Of a stretch of DNA of 12,740 nucleotides, positions 7,181-12,740 are shown in pieces. This DNA comes from Phyllobacteriaceae bacterium UBA1940 (GTDB lineage Bacteria; Pseudomonadota; Alphaproteobacteria; Rhizobiales; Rhizobiaceae). Positions within the stretch are counted from its first letter, which is position 1; every line of letters begins with the position of its first letter. The position numbers were made by a program, and so were the translations under genes. The stretch lies in contig DDFA01000081.1 of assembly GCA_002336975.1 (NCBI GenBank), forward strand, positions 205 to 12,944, read 5' to 3'. Under the pieces are notes generated by a model. It saw only the letters and a list, made by a program, of their open reading frames with translations. It was not told where the DNA came from and did no database searches.

Positions 7181-7219
7181 ACGCCCACCCGGACGGATTT
7201 GATCCGTGCAAGGGGCCGC

Positions 7220-7309
7220 GGAGAGGTGGCCGAGTGGTTGAAGGCGCACGCCTGGAAAGTGTGTTTACGGGAAACCGTAACGCGGGTTCGAATCCCGCTC
7301 TCTCCGCCA
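7220..7309 (+). tRNA. tRNA-Ser (anticodon GGA)
   Basis: A 90-base class II tRNA. The 5' GGAGAGG pairs with the 3' TCTCTCC (last pair G-U), followed by discriminator G7306 and an encoded CCA at 7307-7309. The D arm begins GGCCGAG. The anticodon arm CACGC / GTGTG closes the loop CTGGAAA, giving anticodon GGA at 7254-7256, which reads UCC and UCU serine codons. A long variable arm (TTACGG / CCGTAA around GAAA) is the serine hallmark. The T arm is GCGGG TTCGAAT CCCGC. The encoded 3' end is a typical target for site-specific integrases. Confidence 0.97.
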
Positions 7310-7351
7310 GAAATTCATCTAAGTAATTGTTTTTGCTAGATAAAAATTTCT
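7310..7351. repeat. AT-rich inverted repeat directly after tRNA-Ser
   Basis: Starting at the last base of the tRNA, AGAAATT (7309-7315) and ATCTA (7317-7321) can pair with TAGAT (7337-7341) and AATTTCT (7345-7351) around a loop containing six T. It could be the tRNA terminator or mark a recombination junction. Its base composition differs sharply from the surrounding GC-rich DNA. The rest of the gap up to 7467 holds a TTGCGC / GCGCAA inverted repeat (7374-7379, 7398-7403) and presumably the hsdR promoter, which I cannot place confidently. Confidence 0.45.
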
Positions 7352-7467
7352 TTAAGAGTATTTACGTACACAATTGCGCACAATCGGCACTCGCAACGCG
7401 CAAATCTGTAGACATCTGCCCTTAATAACCTGAGATTGTCGGCCATGATCTCGACCATGGAGGGGCA

Positions 7468-10400
7468 GTGGGGTCGGCGAGCAATTTCGCCTTTCTTGGC
7501 GTTTACGACAGACGGCTGGTGACGCTGGGCGGTCTCGCGGAACGATACTTCCGCGACGACCCATCGACCGCCATCGTCAAGCTGCGACAGTTCGCCGAAC
7601 TGACTGCCAAGATGGTCGCCGCCCGGCATGGTGCGTATCGTGACGAGCGCGAGACCTTCGAGGAGACGCTGCGGCGGCTGGCCTATGACAGGATCATCCC
7701 GCGAGAAGTCGCCGACGTGTTCCATGCCCTGCGGAAGTCCGGTAACGCCGCCGTGCACGAGGCGAAAGGCGGGCATGCCGAGGCGCTGACCGCGCTGAAG
7801 TTCGCCCGGTCGCTGGGCGTCTGGTTTCATCGCACCTATGGCAGGCAGCCGAACTTCAACCCCGGCGCGTTCATCCCGCCGCCGGAGCCGGAGGATGCAA
7901 CGGCATCCCTGCGGCAGGAGATCGAGATACTCCGGCAGAAGGTGGCCGAGACAGAGGACGCCGCCGCTGCGGCACGGCGACAGGCAGACGAACATGCCCG
8001 TGCTCGCGAGACGGTCGAGGAGCGGTTGCGGCGCGAGGCCGAGGAACGGGCATCATGGGAACAGCTTGCGCAGGAGAGCGAGGCAGAGAAGTCGGCCATT
8101 GCCGCCAAGCTGGTCAACATGCAGGCCGATGCGGAGGCCGCGCCCCGTGCCGAGGTTCTGGAGCTTGTCGAGCGCGGCGAGGAAGCCGCCACCAAGCTCG
8201 ATCTGGACGAAGCCCAGACCCGCGCCCTGATCGACCAGCAGCTACGCGACAATGGCTGGGAGGCCGACACCAAGACCCTGCGCCACAGTGCGGGCATCCG
8301 ACCGGTCAAGGGCCGTAACATGGCTATTGCCGAATGGCCGACCTCGAACGGTCCCGCCGACTACGCGCTGTTCGTTGGCACCATGCTGGTCGGCGTGGTC
8401 GAGGCCAAGCGCAAGCGCAAGAACATCTCGGCGGCAATAGACCAGTCTGAACGATACTCGGTCGGGATCAGGGCCAGCAACGACTTCTCGTTCTCGGGCG
8501 GGCCGTGGGGAGAACATCGCGTCCCGTTCGTGTTCGCCGCAAATGGCCGATCCTATCTCAAGCAGATCGAGACCGAGAGCGGCATCTGGTTCCGCGACAC
8601 GCGACGAGCCGCCAATCATCGCCGGGCGCTCGTCAACTGGCCGACGCCGGAGGGTCTGAGCGGGCTGCTGGAGGTCGATCAGGACGCTGCGGATGCGGCA
8701 CTCAAGACCCAGCCTTTCGAGTTTGGCTTCCCGCTCCGGCACTATCAGGAAGCGGCCATCCGTGCCGTCGAGATGGCATTGTCCGCCGACCAGCGTTCGA
8801 TGCTGGTGGCGATGGCGACCGGCACCGGCAAGACCAAGCTCGCCATTGCGCTGCTCTACCGCCTGCTGGTGGCGAAGCGGTTCCGCCGCATCTGTTTCGT
8901 CGTGGATCGCTCGGCTCTCGGCCACCAGACCGAGGGCGAATTCTCGACCACCAAGGTCGTGTCGGGCAAGACCTTCGCCGAGATTTTTGGGCTGAAGGGT
9001 CTGGGCGACGTGTCGCCCGACATGGAGACTAAGGTGCATATCTGCACGATACAGGGCCTCGTGAAGCGGGTGCTCTATGCGGCGGACACGTCCGAGGTGC
9101 CGCCCGTCGATCAGTATGACCTTATCGTCATAGACGAATGCCACCGGGGTTATCTGCTCGACCGCGAGATGTCCGACGCCGAGCTGTCGTTCCGAGGCCA
9201 GGACGACTACATCTCGAAATACCGGCGTGTGCTGGAGTATTTCGACGCCGTGAAGATTGGCCTGACCGCCACGCCCGCATTGCATACCACCGACATATTC
9301 GGCGAGCCGATCTTCCGCTACTCCTACCGCGAGGCGGTGATCGACGGGTTCCTGATCGACCATGAGCCGCCGGTCAGGATCGAGACGGCGTTGGCGCGTG
9401 CCGGGATCACCTTCGAGAAGGACGAGCAGCTCGAACTCCTCGATACCAAGAGCGGCGAGATAGACACTTCCACTCTGCCCGACGAGCTGCACTTCGAGGT
9501 CGAGCAGTTCAACAGGCAGGTGATCACGCCGGAGTTCAACCGCGTCGTCGCCGAGGAGCTAACCAAGCACATCGACCCCGAGCTTGGTGGCAAGACACTG
9601 ATCTTCGCCGCGACCGACGCCCATGCCGACATCGTGGTCAGCGCCATCAAGACGGCGTTCGCCGACGCCTATGGCGAGATCGACGATGCGGCGGTCAGGA
9701 AGATCACCGGCAGCGTGGACAAGGTGCAGACGCTGATCCGCTCCTTCCGCAATGACGCCAATCCGAAGATCGCCGTCACCGTCGATTTGCTGACCACCGG
9801 CATCGACGTCCCTAAGATCACCAACCTCGTCTTCCTGCGCCGGGTCAACAGCCGCATCCTTTACGAGCAGATGATCGGGCGGGCGACACGCCGCTGCGAC
9901 GAGATCGGCAAGGAGGTGTTCCGCATCTTCGACGCCGTGGACCTCTATCCGCATCTGCAAAACCTTACCGACATGAAGCCGGTCGTGGTCAATCCGTCGA
10001 TCAGCTTCGAGCAGCTTGTCGGCGAGATGATCGGTGCGACCGACGACGCCCAACGCGAGACGATCCGTGATCAGATCGCGGTAAAGCTGCGCCGTCGTCT
10101 GTCGAGAATGCCGGAGGAGGCACGGCAGCGGTTCGAGGCCGTCGCGGGCGAAACGCCCGAGGCGATGTTGCAGCGCCTGCTGTCAGGCAATGCGCCCGAC
10201 CTCGCCGCATGGCTGAAGGACCGTGCCGCCATCGGCCCGATCCTCGATTGGCAGTCGGACGGCGACAATCCCCGTTACGTGCCGATCTCGCACCATGCCG
10301 ATGAGGTGGTCGCCGTCACCCGAGGTTATGGCGATGCGCAAAAGCCAGAGGACTTCCTCGACAGCTTCTCCGCCTTTGTGCGCGACAACGTCAACACGAT

Positions 10401-10848
10401 AGCCGCTCTGAAGCTGGTGGTGCAGCGTCCGCGTGACCTCACTCGTGCTGACCTGAAAGAGTTGCGACTTGCACTGGACCGCAAGGGCTACTCCGAGGCG
10501 AACCTGCGCCGGGCATGGGCGGATGCAAAGAACGAGGAGATTGCCGCCTCGATCATCGGGTTTGTGCGTCAGGCGGCCATCGGCGATCCGCTCGTGCCGT
10601 ACGAGGATCGTGTCAGGACCGCCATGCGGTCGATCATGGCGAGCCGCCAGTGGACGGAGCCGCAGAAACGGTGGCTGAAGCGGATCGGCGAGCAGATCGA
10701 GAAAGAAGTCGTCGTTGATCGCGAGGCCATCGACAAGGAGCCGTTCATCGCCGATGGAGGGTTCAACCGGCTCAACAAGGTGTTCGGCGGCGAGCTTGAG
10801 ACGATCCTCGCCGGGATCAACGAAGAAATGTGGAAGAAGACCGCCTGA
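7468..10848 (+). CDS. hsdR: Type I restriction enzyme R subunit with N-terminal DUF4145-like domain
   Basis: 1126 aa, within the usual HsdR range. It is the motor and nuclease of a type I restriction complex, translocating DNA with ATP and cutting unmethylated molecules away from the site. Domains in order: a DUF4145-like helical domain (about 10-125); a charged coiled coil (about 145-225); the HSDR_N PD-(D/E)xK nuclease, with D298 and E312-A-K314; a superfamily 2 helicase with Walker A ATGTGKT (450-456), DECH (556-559) and TATP (600-603); the second RecA lobe with TTGIDVPK and motif VI QMIGRATRR (801-809); then a helical C-terminal region that should bind the methylase. The layout resembles the EcoEI R type. 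It starts with GTG, with GGAGG at 7459-7463; an upstream ATG at 7457 is out of frame, and an in-frame stop lies at 7426-7428. Its stop overlaps the hsdM start by one base. All motifs look intact. Confidence 0.96.
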   Translation: MGSASNFAFLGVYDRRLVTLGGLAERYFRDDPSTAIVKLRQFAELTAKMVAARHGAYRDERETFEETLRRLAYDRIIPREVADVFHALRKSGNAAVHEAKGGHAEALTALKFARSLGVWFHRTYGRQPNFNPGAFIPPPEPEDATASLRQEIEILRQKVAETEDAAAAARRQADEHARARETVEERLRREAEERASWEQLAQESEAEKSAIAAKLVNMQADAEAAPRAEVLELVERGEEAATKLDLDEAQTRALIDQQLRDNGWEADTKTLRHSAGIRPVKGRNMAIAEWPTSNGPADYALFVGTMLVGVVEAKRKRKNISAAIDQSERYSVGIRASNDFSFSGGPWGEHRVPFVFAANGRSYLKQIETESGIWFRDTRRAANHRRALVNWPTPEGLSGLLEVDQDAADAALKTQPFEFGFPLRHYQEAAIRAVEMALSADQRSMLVAMATGTGKTKLAIALLYRLLVAKRFRRICFVVDRSALGHQTEGEFSTTKVVSGKTFAEIFGLKGLGDVSPDMETKVHICTIQGLVKRVLYAADTSEVPPVDQYDLIVIDECHRGYLLDREMSDAELSFRGQDDYISKYRRVLEYFDAVKIGLTATPALHTTDIFGEPIFRYSYREAVIDGFLIDHEPPVRIETALARAGITFEKDEQLELLDTKSGEIDTSTLPDELHFEVEQFNRQVITPEFNRVVAEELTKHIDPELGGKTLIFAATDAHADIVVSAIKTAFADAYGEIDDAAVRKITGSVDKVQTLIRSFRNDANPKIAVTVDLLTTGIDVPKITNLVFLRRVNSRILYEQMIGRATRRCDEIGKEVFRIFDAVDLYPHLQNLTDMKPVVVNPSISFEQLVGEMIGATDDAQRETIRDQIAVKLRRRLSRMPEEARQRFEAVAGETPEAMLQRLLSGNAPDLAAWLKDRAAIGPILDWQSDGDNPRYVPISHHADEVVAVTRGYGDAQKPEDFLDSFSAFVRDNVNTIAALKLVVQRPRDLTRADLKELRLALDRKGYSEANLRRAWADAKNEEIAASIIGFVRQAAIGDPLVPYEDRVRTAMRSIMASRQWTEPQKRWLKRIGEQIEKEVVVDREAIDKEPFIADGGFNRLNKVFGGELETILAGINEEMWKKTA

Positions 10849-12314
10849 TGACCAGCACCACTGACATCGTCGCCAAGCTCTGGGGCCTGTGCAACGTGCT
10901 GCGCGACGACGGCATCACATACAATGAGTATGTGACCGAGCTGACCTATCTGCTGTTTCTGAAGATGCTGGAGGAGACTGGTAAGGAAAGCCGTCTGCCG
11001 GACGGCTACCGCTGGGGCCTCCTAGCCAAGACAGCAGGAATGCAGCAGCTCGACTACTACAAGTCGATGCTGCTCGACCTCGGCAAGGCCAAGGACGGTC
11101 TCGTCAGCGCCATCTTCACCGATGCTCAGACCCGGCTGCGCAAACCGACCAATCTCAAGGCGCTGACTTCAAACATCGACCAGCTCGACTGGTTCTCGGC
11201 CCGCGAGGAAGGGCTGGGCAATCTGTATGAGGGCCTGCTGGAGAAGAACGCCGCCGACAAGAAGTCGGGCGCTGGCCAATACTTCACACCGCGTCCGCTG
11301 ATCGACTGCATCGTGCGTCTCATGCAGCCAAAGGCGGGCGAGACAGTTCAGGACCCGGCGGCGGGCACGGCGGGCTTTCTCGTCGCCGCCGACCGGTACA
11401 TCAAGGATCACACCGACGATCTCTACAAGCTGACGCCGGATCAGGCGCATTTCCAGCGCAACAGTGCCTTCGTCGGGGGTGAGCTAGTGCCGGACACGCA
11501 TCGCCTCTGCATGATGAACCTGCTGCTGCACGGCATCGAGGGCGGGGTGGAGTTGATCGACACGCTGTCGCCAGACGGGGAGGCGCTGCCCCTGTCCAAC
11601 CTGATCCTGACCAACCCGCCCTTCGGCACCAAGAAGGGGGGCGGTCGCCCGACCCGCTCCGACTTCTCGGTGACGGCGGACACGTCGAACAAGCAGCTTG
11701 CCTTTGTCGAGCACATCGTTCGCGCCATGAAACCCGGTGGCCGTGCTGCTGTCGTGGTGCCGGACAACGTGCTGTTCGAGGACAACACGGGCCGTCGCCT
11801 GCGCACGTGGCTGATGGACCTGACCAACCTGCACACGATCCTGCGTCTGCCGACCGGCATCTTCTATGCGCAGGGCGTGAAGACCAATGTGCTGTTCTTC
11901 CAGCGCGGCAAGGCGGATAAGGTCAACACCAAGGCCGTCTGGGTCTATGACATGCGGGCCAACATGCCCGCTTTCGGCAAGACCCGCCCGCTGACCGTCG
12001 CTGACTTCGCCGAGTTCGAGACCGCCTATGGCTTCGATCCGAACGGCGGTGCCGAGCGCGCCGATCAGGGCGAGGATAGCCGCTGGCGCATGTTCAGCCG
12101 CAAGGCCATCGCCGCCCGCAATGACAATCTCGACATCGCATGGCTGCGTGATACCGAGGCCGAAGCCGAGGAGGCGCTGACCGAGCCGGAGGACATCGCC
12201 GCCGCCATCATCGGCCACCTCAAGGCTGCGCTGGAAGAGATCGAGGCGCTGTCGGAGGAGATTGAGCCGGACAGTGTCGAGGAGGCCGCTGAGATCGCGG
12301 AAGCTGCGGAATGA
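10848..12314 (+). CDS. hsdM: Type I restriction-modification DNA methyltransferase (M subunit)
   Basis: 488 aa from the ATG at 10848, whose first base is the last base of the hsdR stop (TGATG); the GTG at 10830 would overlap hsdR more and has no better ribosome site. HsdM methylates adenine at the N6 position using S-adenosylmethionine and, as two copies with one HsdS, forms the modification enzyme and the core of the nuclease. An HsdM_N-like helical domain covers about 1-130. The N6_Mtase domain follows, with GAGQYFTPRPLI (142-153), the AdoMet-binding motif DPAAGTAGF (169-177) and catalytic NPPF (256-259). The last 60 residues are acidic and rich in Glu and Ala, and probably helical. Every catalytic motif is present. 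Coupled translation with hsdR and hsdS should keep the subunits in step. Confidence 0.96.
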   Translation: MTSTTDIVAKLWGLCNVLRDDGITYNEYVTELTYLLFLKMLEETGKESRLPDGYRWGLLAKTAGMQQLDYYKSMLLDLGKAKDGLVSAIFTDAQTRLRKPTNLKALTSNIDQLDWFSAREEGLGNLYEGLLEKNAADKKSGAGQYFTPRPLIDCIVRLMQPKAGETVQDPAAGTAGFLVAADRYIKDHTDDLYKLTPDQAHFQRNSAFVGGELVPDTHRLCMMNLLLHGIEGGVELIDTLSPDGEALPLSNLILTNPPFGTKKGGGRPTRSDFSVTADTSNKQLAFVEHIVRAMKPGGRAAVVVPDNVLFEDNTGRRLRTWLMDLTNLHTILRLPTGIFYAQGVKTNVLFFQRGKADKVNTKAVWVYDMRANMPAFGKTRPLTVADFAEFETAYGFDPNGGAERADQGEDSRWRMFSRKAIAARNDNLDIAWLRDTEAEAEEALTEPEDIAAAIIGHLKAALEEIEALSEEIEPDSVEEAAEIAEAAE

Positions 12315-12740
12315 ACGAACTGCCGCTGGGGTGGGTGGACGCCGCCTTGGATGACATCGCCATCGTCAATCCGGGCAGGATCGAGGGACTTGTCGCTGAC
12401 ACCAGCGTCTCCTTTGTCCCGATGCCAGCAGTGAGTGATGTTGATGGCGAGATCGTCAACCCGACCGTTCGACCATTCGCCGAGGTGTCGAAGGGCTATA
12501 CGCAGTTCCAAGTGGGCGACGTGATCTTCGCCAAGATCACGCCCTGCATGGAGAACGGCAAGATCGCGGTCGCACGCTCACTCGAAAATGGCGTGGCTTG
12601 CGGTTCGACGGAGTTCCACGTGGTGCGTCCGCTCGGTCAGAACTCACCCGACTACATCTGGCGGTTTTTGCGCCAGAGCTCGTATCGCGCCGATGCCGAG
12701 GCGGTAATGACCGGGGCTGTTGATTTCCGCTGGGAGCTGA
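12311..12740 (+). CDS. hsdS: Type I restriction-modification specificity subunit, N-terminal part
   Basis: 143 codons are visible and the frame stays open at the right edge, so the 3' end lies outside the window. The start ATG at 12311 overlaps the hsdM stop by four bases (ATGA), the usual coupling in hsd operons. The sequence begins MNELPLGWVDAALDDIA, a typical opening of the first target recognition domain. It continues with the family landmarks GDVIFAKITPCMENGKIA (about 79-96) and GSTEFHVVRP (about 108-117). This subunit picks the two halves of the split DNA target and docks the HsdM and HsdR subunits. The visible part covers most of the first recognition domain; the central repeat and second domain are missing. 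The target sequence cannot be read from this. Confidence 0.93.
   Translation, partial: MNELPLGWVDAALDDIAIVNPGRIEGLVADTSVSFVPMPAVSDVDGEIVNPTVRPFAEVSKGYTQFQVGDVIFAKITPCMENGKIAVARSLENGVACGSTEFHVVRPLGQNSPDYIWRFLRQSSYRADAEAVMTGAVDFRWEL

Noticed and set aside
7044..7181. Zinc-finger-like tail on the plus strand ([15 protein letters not shown])
   Set aside because: The C-P-H / C-x2-C pattern is attractive, but there is no start codon near it, and the frame upstream is antisense to the small membrane protein gene. Most likely chance.
8242..9492. 416-codon open frame on the minus strand
   Set aside because: It lies wholly opposite hsdR, whose motifs are unmistakable; the antisense translation has no recognisable domain.
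11636..11641. G6 tract inside hsdM as a possible phase-variation switch
   Set aside because: Six G in GC-rich coding DNA is ordinary and shorter than the tracts usually involved in slippage; the frame is intact.
7310..12740. CRISPR array, phage or toxin-antitoxin genes in the island part
   Set aside because: I looked for spaced repeats, integrase, transposase or small paired ORFs; beyond the hsd operon nothing of the kind is visible.

Overview
The window looks like the chromosome of a high-GC alphaproteobacterium in the Rhizobiales, probably Mesorhizobium or a close relative in the Phyllobacteriaceae. This is inferred from the GC-rich coding sequence, the OlsB-type ornithine lipid acyltransferase, the SSGC-type lipoprotein L,D-transpeptidase and the HmrR/CueR-like regulator. 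No 16S rRNA or other taxonomic marker is present, so genus is a guess.

Left part (1-7219), core-like genes. The window opens inside a hybrid sensor kinase (ATPase domain, one degenerate and one intact receiver domain). It is followed on the same strand by olsB, the first enzyme of ornithine lipid synthesis. Convergent to olsB is an SCP2-type thiolase with its own likely promoter. Upstream of the thiolase, and separated from it by a strong terminator, is a lipoprotein L,D-transpeptidase. A CueR/HmrR-like copper sensor is transcribed divergently from the transpeptidase. The sensor meets a BMP-family solute-binding protein tail to tail at a 14-bp terminator hairpin. Upstream of the BMP gene lie an MsrA homologue and a small two-helix membrane protein, all on the minus strand. 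The MsrA homologue is the most unusual gene here: it keeps the methionine-sulfoxide pocket but contains no cysteine at all.

Middle (7032-7467). The intergenic DNA before a tRNA-Ser(GGA) gene is dense in inverted repeats. The tRNA ends at 7309 with an encoded CCA and is followed directly by AT-rich DNA, which is typical of an integration junction.

Right part (7468-12740), probable accessory DNA. A type I restriction-modification operon, hsdR-hsdM-hsdS, follows the tRNA. Its genes overlap by 1 and 4 bases, which suggests translational coupling. HsdR carries an extra N-terminal DUF4145-like domain and a coiled coil before the nuclease and helicase domains. HsdS runs off the right edge. The three products should form one complex: HsdS chooses the DNA site, HsdM methylates adenine, and HsdR translocates and cuts unmodified DNA. 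I see no integrase or second attachment site in the window.

I found no clearly new multi-gene system. The strongest candidate for something undescribed is the cysteine-free MsrA-like protein.
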